Below, piece by piece: positions 44,236 through 52,703 of a stretch of DNA of 64,000 nucleotides. Position numbers and translations under genes: made by a program. The stretch is from Acinetobacter sp. ANC 4648 (lineage in GTDB: Bacteria; Pseudomonadota; Gammaproteobacteria; Pseudomonadales; Moraxellaceae). The notes under the pieces were generated by a model. It ran no database searches and was not told where the DNA came from. It saw nothing but the letters and a program-made list of their open reading frames with translations. The stretch is from the NCBI RefSeq assembly GCF_002135345.1, contig NZ_NEGI01000005.1, forward strand, positions 124,001-188,000, written 5' to 3'. Numbering within the stretch: the first letter of the stretch is position 1; each line of letters begins with the position of its first letter.

Positions 44236-44442
44236 ATGTCTTATAAAACCATTATCTTATGTACCAGTTTATTAAGTTTAGTTGGGTGTCAAGCACGCCC
44301 GACTCAAACTCATACCTCACTAAAAGCCTATCAAACATCAGAAACAAAACAGCAAGCCGTGGCAACACCCGATGGCGTGAAAATTACGCCTTATACACAA
44401 GCAGAAATAAAACGTGAAAAAATTCCTGTTATTACCCCTTAG
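44236..44442 (+). CDS. Small lipoprotein downstream of PBP1B
   Basis: 68 residues from ATG 44236, which has an unusually strong ribosome-binding site GGAGG at a good distance; the frame starts earlier, overlapping the PBP1B stop. Signal peptide with lipobox LSLVGC, then a short polar tail of about 50 residues with no domain I recognise. The tail is too short for the TPR-type LpoP activator or for LpoB. Position directly after mrcB, 20 bases from its stop, makes a role with PBP1B possible but unproved. Confidence 0.7.
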   Translation: MSYKTIILCTSLLSLVGCQARPTQTHTSLKAYQTSETKQQAVATPDGVKITPYTQAEIKREKIPVITP

Positions 44443-44557
44443 TTCAAACTCAATACTTGAGTAACGGGGTGATTCATAGAGTATGCTTAAAACCTTGAGA
44501 TGACATTAACCACTTAAAATGACTTTGTAAAAATTAAGTGACTATCCCAGTTCATTT

Positions 44558-45466
44558 TTAATGAGATTCAAAACCACGAATCCCAGCCACGCCATAAGCT
44601 AAATATCGTTGTGCCAATAGCAAATCTTGCGGTTTTAGTCCACCCAGTGCAAATACTGGAATATCACAACTTTTAGCCAACTCATGAAACTGCTCCCAAC
44701 CTAAAGCAGGAGTTTCTGGATGACTTTCTGTCACCTGTACAGGACTTAAGAACACCGCATCACAGCCTATTTTATGAGCCCACTGTAGTGAAACAGCATC
44801 ATGGCATGATGCAATACAGCGAATACCTATAGGTAATTGTTTATTGTGTAAGGCTAAAATTTGGTGCTGTTTAAATTGGACTGCTCCAATTTTTTTTTGT
44901 AAAGCCTCATCTAATTGCATCCATAATTCAACATTAAGGATTAGTGACTTTAATTGTGGATCAGTAAAGTGTTGAAAATCTTGCATGGAAATGAGTGTTG
45001 ACTCAGTACGCCAATACAATAAACGATCGTCAGCAAGTTGATTAAGTTGAGTTAAATCAGCCGAAATTTGAATCGTATGCTTCCAATGCAACCGCTCAAT
45101 GATGATTTGATTAGCTTTTGGAAAGTTCAACTCTAATAACTTTTCACGATAATACCAAGTCCATGGCTTCTGAATATCAGATAGGTATTTTATGGGAACA
45201 TGTGCATGAAATAGATGTAAATAAACCTCTACATCATCATAAACATGATGAATCACATCAAAAATATGCCATTTTTGAATACCAATGCCTACTTCTTCAA
45301 ATATTTCACGACGACAGGCTTGCTCGGGTGTTTCCCCCTGCTCTACTTTTCCACCTGGAAACTCATATTTATTTCCTTGATGCTGGTCTGCATTTCGCCA
45401 ACCCACCAAGACTTTGCCCTGATGAAATAATAAGCCAATTGCGACATGTACTGTAGGCTTAAACAT
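44558..45466 (-). CDS. Nudix (MutT) hydrolase fused to a ThiE-like domain
   Basis: About 302 residues from ATG 45466, with AGGTG nine bases upstream. N-terminal Nudix domain: the GKVEQGETPEQACRREIFEEVGI box (about 36-58) and NKYEFPGGK, as in 8-oxo-dGTP diphosphatase MutT. C-terminal domain resembles thiamine phosphate synthase/TenI: LPIGIRCIASCHDAVSLQWAHKIGCDAVFLSPV, VFALGGLKPQDLLLA, GVAGIRGF. Such fusions are widespread in gammaproteobacteria and are annotated as Nudix hydrolases. The catalytic role of the ThiE-like part is unclear. Confidence 0.9.
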   Translation of the reverse strand: MFKPTVHVAIGLLFHQGKVLVGWRNADQHQGNKYEFPGGKVEQGETPEQACRREIFEEVGIGIQKWHIFDVIHHVYDDVEVYLHLFHAHVPIKYLSDIQKPWTWYYREKLLELNFPKANQIIIERLHWKHTIQISADLTQLNQLADDRLLYWRTESTLISMQDFQHFTDPQLKSLILNVELWMQLDEALQKKIGAVQFKQHQILALHNKQLPIGIRCIASCHDAVSLQWAHKIGCDAVFLSPVQVTESHPETPALGWEQFHELAKSCDIPVFALGGLKPQDLLLAQRYLAYGVAGIRGFESH

Positions 45467-45552
45467 ATTTTTAATCACCTAAAAATGTTATCTCAGTGTA
45501 AACAATTCTAGTTTTTTTATAAATGCGATAAATTATCGTTGACAGCTGCATT

Positions 45553-45567
45553 TGATAATGATTATCA
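45553..45567. promoter_or_regulatory. Fur box upstream of hemP
   Basis: TGATAATGATTATCA is a perfect inverted repeat around a central G. With its flanks it matches most of the GATAATGATAATCATTATC consensus. It lies about 40 bases before the hemP start, so iron-repressed expression is expected. Confidence 0.85.
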
Positions 45568-45605
45568 TTTGTGGAGTTCACTACACACCACGGAGTCTAA
45601 GAACA

Positions 45606-45776
45606 ATGAACGCACCATTTAGCTTATTTACACGCCATCTTGAGTCGAATAATTCATTACCGATGTTACATTCAAACAATCTATTTGCACTAGGTCGAGA
45701 AATTCGCATCATGCATGCTGGAGAAGAATATCGGTTACGCCTGACACGTAATAATCGCTTAATTCTAACCAAATAA
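45606..45776 (+). CDS. hemP: Hemin uptake protein HemP
   Basis: 56 residues from ATG 45606; earlier in-frame codons overlap the Fur box. The C-terminal core LFALGREIRIMHAGEEYRLRLTRNNRLILTK is the HemP signature (small beta protein, usually beside haem uptake genes). In several proteobacteria HemP/HmuP proteins are needed for expression of haem receptors. Here no receptor gene is adjacent; the next gene is a GspE-like ATPase on the other strand. A Fur box precedes it and a terminator follows. Confidence 0.85.
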   Translation: MNAPFSLFTRHLESNNSLPMLHSNNLFALGREIRIMHAGEEYRLRLTRNNRLILTK

Positions 45777-45810
45777 TAATAAAAAATTTAACAATAAAAA
45801 ACGTGGGAAC

Positions 45811-45842
45811 AAGCAGTATGAATCAGCGCATACTGCTTTTTA
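45811..45842 (+). terminator. Intrinsic terminator of hemP
   Basis: Ten-base perfect stem AAGCAGTATG / CATACTGCTT with loop AATCAGCG, then TTT. Confidence 0.85.
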
Positions 45843-45956
45843 ATTTAACCAGCAATCTCAAATAATAATACTATGACTTTTCAAATCGCATATCTATATG
45901 ATATTCATGGCATCCCATTGTAAGCACGTACTATAATTATATAGTTTCCGCTTAAA

Positions 45957-47714
45957 TTAACTGAGTGGAACAACTCTTAATACTTCTTCAAGTGTTGTCA
46001 CACCATCTATCACTTTACGCGCACCTGCAATCCTCAAGGGCTCGATCCCCTCTTTTTTTGCTTGAGTACGTAATTCATCTAATGTGGCATTGGCACTAAT
46101 TTTTTGTTTCGCCTCTAAACTAATGGGCATAAACTCATACAGTCCAACACGGCCTTTATAACCAGTTTGACGACATTCATCACAACCAACTGCTTTAAAG
46201 ACAAATTCAGGCATTTTAATTGCGTAATCAAAGGTTAAATGTCGCCATTCTTGATCATCAATAAAAGTTTCTTGCTTACAATGTGAGCATAACTGACGGA
46301 CTAAGCGTTGGGCAAGCACACCTAAAATGGTGGCTGAAGTCAAGAATGGCTGCACCCCTAAATCATGCAAGCGGGTTAAACTAGAAGGTGCATCATTGGT
46401 ATGTAAAGTAGATAATACTAAATGTCCCGTTAATGCCGCTTGAATCGCCATATCAGCAGTATCTCGGTCACGAATCTCCCCCACCATAATGATATCGGGG
46501 TCTTGTCGCATCAATGCACGAACCCCATCTGCAAAACTTAAATCAATCCCTAGGTTAACCTGCATTTGGTTAAAACTCGGCTCAAGCATTTCAATCGGAT
46601 CTTCAATAGTACAGACATTCACCTGATCAGTGGCCAGCTGTTTTAAGGATGAATATAACGTCGTGGTTTTTCCTGAACCAGTCGGGCCTGTGACCAAAAT
46701 AATGCCATGACTATGCTGAGTTAAGGCTTGCCATTTCCCCAGCAATTTTTCATCAAAGCCCAATTGCTGAAAACTGCGTACCAAAACTTCAGGATCAAAA
46801 ATACGCATGACTAATTTTTCGCCAAAAGCTGTCGGCAAAGTGGACAGACGTAATTCTGTTTCTTGCCCTTTAGGAGTTCGAGTCTTTAAACGACCATCCT
46901 GAGGTTTACGTTTCTCAGCTACGTTCATTCGACCCAAAATTTTAATCCGTGAAATCACAGCTGTCAGCGTATTCGCTGGCATATTGTAGATGGTATGTAA
47001 TACACCATCTATACGAAAACGTACTTTGCCATTGTCCTTGCGTGGCTCTAGGTGAATATCACTCGCACCTTGCTCAAAAGCAAACTGTAGAACCCAATCT
47101 ACCAATTTCACAATATGTTGATCATTGGCATCTGGATTTTGTGAATCTCCCAATTGTAAAAGTGCTTCTACACCTTTATTTTCTTGATCGTAGTTACCAG
47201 ACTTTTGAGAATGGCTGACTGCACGACTAACTTGATAATACTCGTTCAGATAACGTTGCAATTGTTCAGGATTGAGTAAAACTTGCTGAATATTTTTAGG
47301 TCTTAAACTGCGTTCTAAATTTTGCAGCCAATCTTTAGAAAAAGGTTGGCTTGAACCGATTAGAACTTTATCAGCCTGTACTTCTACTGCCAAAATTTGA
47401 TTTCTTAAAGCAAATTCTTGTGACATTACATTCGTCAATGATGCGACATCTGCCTTCAAAGGATCAATCAAATAAAATGGGATTTGAGATTTTTCAGCTA
47501 ACCACTGACATAATATTGTTAAAGTCAGTCTTTTCTGCGGTTCTTTGGGGTCAAGCAGATTAAAATGCGCAATCCAACGTAATGGATGCCATTTTAATTG
47601 TTCACGTTGCCGATGTGTCGTTTGAATCAATAATTTATCACGTTCTGAAATACGCTCATCTTTTAATAATTGTTCTAAGCACCACGTTGTATCTATTTCA
47701 AAATTAAACTGCAT
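45957..47714 (-). CDS. GspE/PulE-family type II secretion ATPase
   Basis: 585 residues with an N-terminal T2SS E-like domain, then the ATPase: GASDIHLEPRKDNGKVRFRIDGVLHTI, RMNVAEKRKPQDGR, Walker A GPTGSGKTTTLYSSL (about 342-356), Asp box TIEDPIE, Walker B IIMVGEIRDRDTADMAIQAALTGHLVLSTLHTN. A tetracysteine zinc site (CSHC...CDEC) sits near the C-terminus. It powers pseudopilus assembly in the inner membrane. Type IV pilus PilB is a near relative, but the zinc site and N-domain suit either. No other gsp genes are adjacent, consistent with the scattered T2SS genes of Acinetobacter. Confidence 0.85.
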   Translation of the reverse strand: MQFNFEIDTTWCLEQLLKDERISERDKLLIQTTHRQREQLKWHPLRWIAHFNLLDPKEPQKRLTLTILCQWLAEKSQIPFYLIDPLKADVASLTNVMSQEFALRNQILAVEVQADKVLIGSSQPFSKDWLQNLERSLRPKNIQQVLLNPEQLQRYLNEYYQVSRAVSHSQKSGNYDQENKGVEALLQLGDSQNPDANDQHIVKLVDWVLQFAFEQGASDIHLEPRKDNGKVRFRIDGVLHTIYNMPANTLTAVISRIKILGRMNVAEKRKPQDGRLKTRTPKGQETELRLSTLPTAFGEKLVMRIFDPEVLVRSFQQLGFDEKLLGKWQALTQHSHGIILVTGPTGSGKTTTLYSSLKQLATDQVNVCTIEDPIEMLEPSFNQMQVNLGIDLSFADGVRALMRQDPDIIMVGEIRDRDTADMAIQAALTGHLVLSTLHTNDAPSSLTRLHDLGVQPFLTSATILGVLAQRLVRQLCSHCKQETFIDDQEWRHLTFDYAIKMPEFVFKAVGCDECRQTGYKGRVGLYEFMPISLEAKQKISANATLDELRTQAKKEGIEPLRIAGARKVIDGVTTLEEVLRVVPLS

Positions 47715-47971
47715 TGTTCTATCCCCAAAACTATGTCCACTATAGCAAATTAAGTTTTTAATATTGCATTTTTTACCAGTGCTGAAGCCTATCTACTCAG
47801 CTACATTTTTGTATAAAGACATCCATGATTTCACTGGATTAAAATAATAAAATTTGAATATAAAAATCGCCTTTTACTTATCATTTAAAGTCCGTTAACT
47901 TACTATCTATGAAATAAGCAAAAGACAAGTTTACATTTAAAAGAACCACTAACATTGCTTATATAAATGAA

Positions 47972-48700
47972 TCAATTCGATATCAAACTGTTTATTTGAA
48001 TAATCTTGACCGAATCAAAAGTAATGATAAAACTCACATCAACATTTGCAAATTGCATTTTATAAATTCGATGCTCATCCTCCTGATACGCTGGTCGCGG
48101 ATCTAAAGATAGAATCTGTTCTAATTCGGAAAATGTTTTCGAATCAACTTGATTCGATTGGATTAACTCCGCTTTTTCTTGTTCTGCTAAATCTGACCAA
48201 AGCACTGACTTTATTGAGGGTCGCTCCTGCGCATAAGCACTTTGTGCATCCATAATGGCATCTGAATAATGAATATAAGGCTTAATATCGAAAATAGGGG
48301 TGCCATCCAATAAATCACTCCCTGTGACATAGACTCGGATAGATTTTCCGACTTTTTTAACTATCCTCAATTGCACCACAGACAATCCCATTGGAGCAGG
48401 TCGATACATACTTCGTGTTGCAAATACCCCAATTTTTTTATTTCCACCTAAACGTGGCGGACGGACTTGCGGCCGAAACTTATGATGATCTTGTTGATTT
48501 TTATTATCATGAAACTGCCAGATTAACCATAAATGGCTAAACTCTTCAATTCCTTCAAATGCCATTAAATCATTATACGGGGCAAGCATTTCAATATAAG
48601 ACTCGACTTGTACCAAATTTGGCTGACGTGGAATACCAAACTTTTCTTTATAAGGAGATCGCATATAACCAATAATCGGCATACTAACTTCAGTCATCAT
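47972..48700 (-). CDS. trmO: tRNA m6t6A37 methyltransferase TrmO
   Basis: About 242 residues from ATG 48700 (other Met codons at 48697 and 48682; the frame opens at a TTG). Family blocks: IIGYMRSPYKEKFGIPRQP, FSHLWLIWQFH, RPQVRPPRLGGNKKIGVFATRSMYRPAPMGLSVVQL, VTGSDLLDGTPIFDIKPYI. TrmO methylates N6-threonylcarbamoyladenosine at tRNA position 37. The C-terminal domain (LDPRPAYQEDEHRIYKMQF) matches the bacterial form. Confidence 0.92.
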   Translation of the reverse strand: MMTEVSMPIIGYMRSPYKEKFGIPRQPNLVQVESYIEMLAPYNDLMAFEGIEEFSHLWLIWQFHDNKNQQDHHKFRPQVRPPRLGGNKKIGVFATRSMYRPAPMGLSVVQLRIVKKVGKSIRVYVTGSDLLDGTPIFDIKPYIHYSDAIMDAQSAYAQERPSIKSVLWSDLAEQEKAELIQSNQVDSKTFSELEQILSLDPRPAYQEDEHRIYKMQFANVDVSFIITFDSVKIIQINSLISN

Positions 48701-48802
48701 CACTTTTTCTGATAAGCTCAATTCAATATATTCAGTTTATAGAGAATGAAATTAGATTAGAATAGGAACTTGTTCTAATTTGAAAATTTATTGAGACCTT
48801 TA

Positions 48803-49582
48803 ATGGCTGCTTTCAACGTCGAAAAGATTACTCACGTGCACCACTGGAATGACACATTATTCAGTTTTAAAACTACGCGTGACACAGCACTACGTTTTAA
48901 AAATGGTCAATTTGTGATGATTGGACTTGAAGTCAATGGTAAGCCTTTAATGCGTGCTTATTCAATTGCCAGTGCGAATTATGAAGAAGAATTAGAATTT
49001 TTCTCAATTAAAGTTCAAGATGGCCCTTTAACCTCTATTTTGCAAAAAGTTAAAGTTGGTGATGACATTCTCGTGTCTAAAAAGCCAACAGGAACTTTAG
49101 TCCTTGATGACCTAAACCCTGGTAAAAACTTATACTTACTTTCTTCAGGTACTGGTCTTGCACCATTTTTAGCCACGATTCGTGATCCAGAGACCTATGA
49201 ACGCTTTGAAAAAGTGATTGTCGTACATGGTACTCGCTTCATTTCAGAATTAGCCTACCAAGACTTAATTCATAATGAACTGCCAAACCATGAGTTTTTT
49301 GAAGAATTAGGCATTAAAGACAAACTGGTTTACTACCCAACGGTCACTCGTGAAGATTTCCCAAACCAAGGTCGTGTCACCACTGCGATTGAAACAGGTG
49401 AAATTTTTGAAAAAATTGGCTTAGAACGTTTCAACCCTGAAGTTGACCGCGCTATGCTTTGTGGTAGCCCTGCATTCTTAAAAGATGTTGCTGCACTTTT
49501 AGATCAACATGGCTTAAAAGAATCTCCACGCATGGGACAATTAGGCGATTATGTAATTGAACGTGCTTTTGTTGAAAAATAA
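48803..49582 (+). CDS. fpr: Ferredoxin--NADP reductase
   Basis: About 259 residues from ATG 48803. FAD domain: RFKNGQFVMIGLEVNGKPLMRAYSIASANYEE (RxYS motif). NADP domain: YLLSSGTGLAPFLATIRDPETYERFEKVIVVHGTR, MLCGSPAFLKDVAALL, ending YVIERAFVEK. It exchanges electrons between NADP(H) and ferredoxin/flavodoxin and is a typical oxidative-stress-linked Fpr. Monocistronic with a strong terminator. Confidence 0.93.
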   Translation: MAAFNVEKITHVHHWNDTLFSFKTTRDTALRFKNGQFVMIGLEVNGKPLMRAYSIASANYEEELEFFSIKVQDGPLTSILQKVKVGDDILVSKKPTGTLVLDDLNPGKNLYLLSSGTGLAPFLATIRDPETYERFEKVIVVHGTRFISELAYQDLIHNELPNHEFFEELGIKDKLVYYPTVTREDFPNQGRVTTAIETGEIFEKIGLERFNPEVDRAMLCGSPAFLKDVAALLDQHGLKESPRMGQLGDYVIERAFVEK

Positions 49583-49596
49583 AATTTGATCGTAAT

Positions 49597-49630
49597 AAAG
49601 AAACCGAGGTCATAATCTCGGTTTCTTTTT
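49597..49630 (+). terminator. Intrinsic terminator of fpr
   Basis: 12-base perfect stem AAAGAAACCGAG / CTCGGTTTCTTT, eight-base loop, TTTT after. Confidence 0.92.
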
Positions 49631-49710
49631 GAAAAAATTCATTTAAATAATAGACCCTTCACTGTTTTTTTCGTAATATTTAATTAAGAACTATAATTTA
49701 AAAATCACAC

Positions 49711-50493
49711 ATGAAGTATTTAAACTTTAGCACCGTACTTTACTCGCGACCACAACCAACTGGCATCGATGTTCAATGTAAATTGCAACACTTTGCATTA
49801 ATTAGTTATGCAATTGACCCAGATCGATTTAGCCAAATTATTCCCAAACGTTTTAAATTAGACACCATTCTTGTACACGGCCATGAAAAAGCCTTACTCT
49901 CCGTTGTGCCCTTTATTGATATAGATTTTACTTCCGCATGTTACCCATTCCCAAAGTTTAATATGGGACAAACCAATTATCGAGTTTATGTCATTGATCA
50001 AGAAACTCAAGAACACGGTGTCTGGTTTATCGGAACAACATTAGACTCATGGACTGTTTTTGTACCACGCTTTGTATGGTTACTTCCTTGGCATAAAGCT
50101 AAAATTCACTTTGATTGTCAACAAGATCATCACGGTAACTACCAATCTTATAAAATGACGACCTACAGTGAATGGGCTGCCGCAGAAGTCCATCTCACTC
50201 AGTCGAGGCAAGAGGAATGGTATTACGCGGGCTTTCCAGATTTAGAAAGCTATTTGGTATATTTAACCCATCCATTGGCGGGGTTTTATCATCGTCGTGA
50301 TGGTAAATTGGGAACCTATCGCGTTTGGCATGATCGGCTACACCCCACACCAGCAAAACTTCTACATGCAAAATTCGAACTGCTCAATCGCCTGAATTTA
50401 GTGTCCTTTAATGATCAACTTAAACCTTATAGTGTACTTATTGAACCAATCAATGAGTTTACAATTTACTTACCACCCAGCGCGCTCGAGTAA
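49711..50493 (+). CDS. DUF2071 family protein
   Basis: 260 residues with the DUF2071 pattern: FALISYAIDPDRFSQIIPKRFKLDTI, ALLSVVPFIDIDF, NYRVYVIDQETQEHGVWFIGTTLDSW, RFVWLLPWHKAKIHFDC, and a C-terminal GFYHRRDGKLGTYRVWHDRLHPT. Function unknown; the fold is related to acetoacetate decarboxylase. Stands alone. Confidence 0.75.
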   Translation: MKYLNFSTVLYSRPQPTGIDVQCKLQHFALISYAIDPDRFSQIIPKRFKLDTILVHGHEKALLSVVPFIDIDFTSACYPFPKFNMGQTNYRVYVIDQETQEHGVWFIGTTLDSWTVFVPRFVWLLPWHKAKIHFDCQQDHHGNYQSYKMTTYSEWAAAEVHLTQSRQEEWYYAGFPDLESYLVYLTHPLAGFYHRRDGKLGTYRVWHDRLHPTPAKLLHAKFELLNRLNLVSFNDQLKPYSVLIEPINEFTIYLPPSALE

Positions 50494-50636
50494 AACATAA
50501 CTTATTGGTCAATCTGGTCAAGTGCATTGCAAAAATACACCTACAGCGTTTATAGGCACAGCTTTATATTTTATTTTCCTTACAATCATTGAGATAAATA
50601 AAATACAAATAATTTTAAATTTTTCTTTAAATAGGA

Positions 50637-50665
50637 TTGTCTTTCATAAAGAAAATTAATATAAT
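50637..50665 (+). promoter_or_regulatory. Strong sigma70-type promoter
   Basis: TTGTCT at 50637-50642 and TATAAT at 50660-50665, separated by exactly 17 bases. A TetR-type palindrome begins 11 bases after the -10 element. Confidence 0.7.
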
Positions 50666-50676
50666 CAAAAACACAA

Positions 50677-50690
50677 ACAGACAGGTCTGT
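50677..50690. promoter_or_regulatory. Perfect palindrome, candidate TetR-family operator
   Basis: ACAGACAGGTCTGT: arms ACAGAC/GTCTGT around AG, resembling GACAGGTC-type operators of TetR/AcrR regulators. A TetR gene ends 230 bases away on the other strand and may encode the regulator; that link is inferred. Confidence 0.55.
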
Positions 50691-50879
50691 ATATACGGGT
50701 TGTAAAGAGACATTATGTTTGGATTGCGTTAAATTAAAACATCCAGAGGGCAACCACTTTTAAATCAATAAAGATAATCATAAGAAAATGAGTTTTTAAA
50801 CTCATCACTATTAATATTTTAAATATAATCGACCCCATTGATTATATTAAAATATTAAAAAGTAAAATTATTCAGACGC

Positions 50880-50917
50880 AGCGTGATCAATTTTTATTGA
50901 ATTCACGCTTTTTTTTG
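50880..50917 (+). terminator. Intrinsic terminator of the candidate RNA
   Basis: Stem AGCGTGA-TCAAT / ATTGA-TCACGCT (two-base bulge), TTTT loop and an eight-T run on the plus strand only. The minus side has no T-run, so it does not serve the convergent tetR gene. Confidence 0.8.
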
Positions 50918-50919
50918 CC

Positions 50920-51492
50920 TCAGATATCAGTCAGTTCAAATTGAATTAAACGACTAATCCGTTTCCAATATTCATCTATATGGACAGAATCTTGATCAAT
51001 TTGTGCTTGCATCGTCATACCATCTAAAATACTAACCAACATACTCGCGAGTTGTAAGGATTGTTTAACCGCAATTCCTAAGCCCTCTAAGGCAATACGA
51101 ATACGTTCTGTTAACCAATTCTTATACTCAATTGCTGGATAAATAGTTGATGGATAGATTTTTGAAACCTCTTCTACGGCTTTTTGGAACATGCAGCCAT
51201 TAAAGTCAGGACTATGAAACCATGCGTGGTACCAGAAAAAAATTGTTTTTATGTGATCTAAACAATCAGTTGCATTACACTTTTCAATTGATGCATTTAA
51301 CGATTCTTGTAAATTCATATTTCTTCGATTTAAACATTCTTCAATAAGTTTAGCTTTTGACGGAAAGTATTTATAAAACGTCATCTTCGCTACACCAGAC
51401 TCACTAATGATCCTGTCAACGCCAATAGAGTTATAACTATATGAGTTAAAAAGATTAAGAGCAGTCTTAATTATGTCATCTTTTTTTGACAT
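50920..51492 (-). CDS. TetR/AcrR-family transcriptional regulator
   Basis: 190 residues. N-terminal helix-turn-helix: MSKKDDIIKTALNLFNSYSYNSIGVDRIISESGVAKMTFYKYFPSKAKLIEECL, with the standard TFYKYFPSK recognition helix. The C-terminal ligand domain has LLASMLVSILDGMTMQAQID-type helices and two Cys in CNATDC. It would bind as a dimer and be released by a small ligand. Candidate sites are palindromes at 50677-50690 and 51597-51612; it lies between a candidate RNA and an iron-enzyme-like gene. Confidence 0.88.
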   Translation of the reverse strand: MSKKDDIIKTALNLFNSYSYNSIGVDRIISESGVAKMTFYKYFPSKAKLIEECLNRRNMNLQESLNASIEKCNATDCLDHIKTIFFWYHAWFHSPDFNGCMFQKAVEEVSKIYPSTIYPAIEYKNWLTERIRIALEGLGIAVKQSLQLASMLVSILDGMTMQAQIDQDSVHIDEYWKRISRLIQFELTDI

Positions 51493-51596
51493 GCTACTTG
51501 CCTACCCGACTTATCTTCATCTTTATGATTTGCCTGAACTCAGTAATGTAATTTTATTAAATTGGTCATACAATAATACGTAACATTATATCATTA

Positions 51597-51612
51597 TTTA
51601 TCATCTGATAAA
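51597..51612. promoter_or_regulatory. 16-bp palindrome in the tetR/HO-like intergenic region
   Basis: TTTATCATCTGATAAA: perfect arms TTTATCA/TGATAAA around TC, 105 bases upstream of tetR and 145 before the HO-like gene. A candidate operator; its AT-richness lowers confidence. Confidence 0.4.
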
Positions 51613-51756
51613 ATATATTAACAATATATCTTTTAAATATAATGAGTGCATACTAGAAAAATATATGCAATAAAATAATTTACCTAGATCCACCATATAT
51701 CTTATTTTTAATTTTTTCTCTACTATTAAAAGTATCAATCTAATCGTAATCGTATA

Positions 51757-52596
51757 ATGAGTAAACTATCTTTCACCCAATCAGAAAATGCACGCTCTGA
51801 GTCATTAAGTTTTATTAAAGAGTCTATTCCAAAAATAATTTGGGAAAATAATACGAATGACATTCAAAAGCTGAAGATGCTGGCGAGTCAACATCCACTA
51901 TTTTCATCGCCTATTTTAGTGCGCTTAAATGCACAACAATTACAATTAGAGCAACTTAAAGATATTCACATTAACTACTTTAATGCCATTGTAAAAATAT
52001 TTACAGATGCACTAAGTATGTTGATTTACCAAGCTCATCAAATCGAAAATCATAAAAATCTGCTACCTTCTCAACAATTTCATGCCAAAATTTACGCACG
52101 CTATTTATTATCACTGAACTTAATTGATGAACTTGGTTTCAATACGTATAGTTTAGAGTTGAGCTCTCCTACGAAATCTCATTTAATCTATTTTTTAAGC
52201 CTTCTCGAAAAACTGAATATAAATCCATCAAGCCAATATAATGTCACTCAAGAAGCTTTTGATGTACAAAATTTTATACAGCAGCATCTCAATTCCTATG
52301 TAAATTTACTTCTTATTCTTGCTGTTACTGAACTTCAGGTCATTAAGTATAGTGAAGCCCTAAGGTGTAATATGGAAAAATTTAGTCCCGAATATACCCA
52401 AGGTTATTATGATTGTCATGGCATTGTTGATCACAGCCAAAAGCTCGCCAATGACGATAACCATGAAGATGATATTTGGGCACTGTTCACCCAAGTTTTT
52501 GAAACTGAAAAATATCCTCAGTTTGAAGAATTGTTATATCAATACTTGAAGGTCTGGAATGATTTTTGGCACAAATTAAATAGTTTAACGCTTTAA
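51757..52596 (+). CDS. Haem-oxygenase-like putative iron-containing redox enzyme
   Basis: 279 residues, all helical in appearance, with no signal. It opens the fold as HO-like proteins do: ASQHPLFSSPILVRLNAQQLQLEQLKDIHINYFNAIVKIF. Possible metal ligands follow the pattern of HO-like diiron oxidases: Glu125 in NLIDELG, His142 in KSHLIYF, Glu192 in VTELQ, then His221, Asp225 and His226 in YYDCHGIVDHSQKL, with His236 close by. These enzymes do oxygen-dependent chemistry on small molecules. I infer the class from pattern only. Divergent from a tetR gene, 264 bases away. Confidence 0.55.
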   Translation: MSKLSFTQSENARSESLSFIKESIPKIIWENNTNDIQKLKMLASQHPLFSSPILVRLNAQQLQLEQLKDIHINYFNAIVKIFTDALSMLIYQAHQIENHKNLLPSQQFHAKIYARYLLSLNLIDELGFNTYSLELSSPTKSHLIYFLSLLEKLNINPSSQYNVTQEAFDVQNFIQQHLNSYVNLLLILAVTELQVIKYSEALRCNMEKFSPEYTQGYYDCHGIVDHSQKLANDDNHEDDIWALFTQVFETEKYPQFEELLYQYLKVWNDFWHKLNSLTL

Positions 52597-52703
52597 CTTT
52601 GATTGATTCCATACATTTGGAAATAGACTTCATTCAAGTATATAAAAAGATAATTAATATCTTTCTATTAACATTTCAAATGAAGCCCTTCCCCATTTCA
52701 GCC

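Larger units (their letters stand above)
50672..50917 (+). ncRNA. Candidate structured small RNA, TetR-controlled
   Basis: A stretch of about 245 bases with its own promoter (50637-50665), an operator-like palindrome at the expected start site, and a plus-strand intrinsic terminator. It holds no normal gene; only a five-codon ATG frame (MFGLR) at 50715. Inside are three stem-loops: ATGAGTTT/AAACTCAT at 50788-50805, a near-perfect 20/19-base stem at 50811-50858 with loop GACCCCATT, and the terminator at 50880-50917. It does not match an RNA family I know. AT-richness makes stems common, so the terminator and promoter are the stronger evidence. Confidence 0.45.

Noticed and set aside
50788-50858. 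An attenuator of the DUF2071 gene
   Set aside because: The stems lie well downstream of that gene and follow their own promoter, so they belong to a separate transcript if any.
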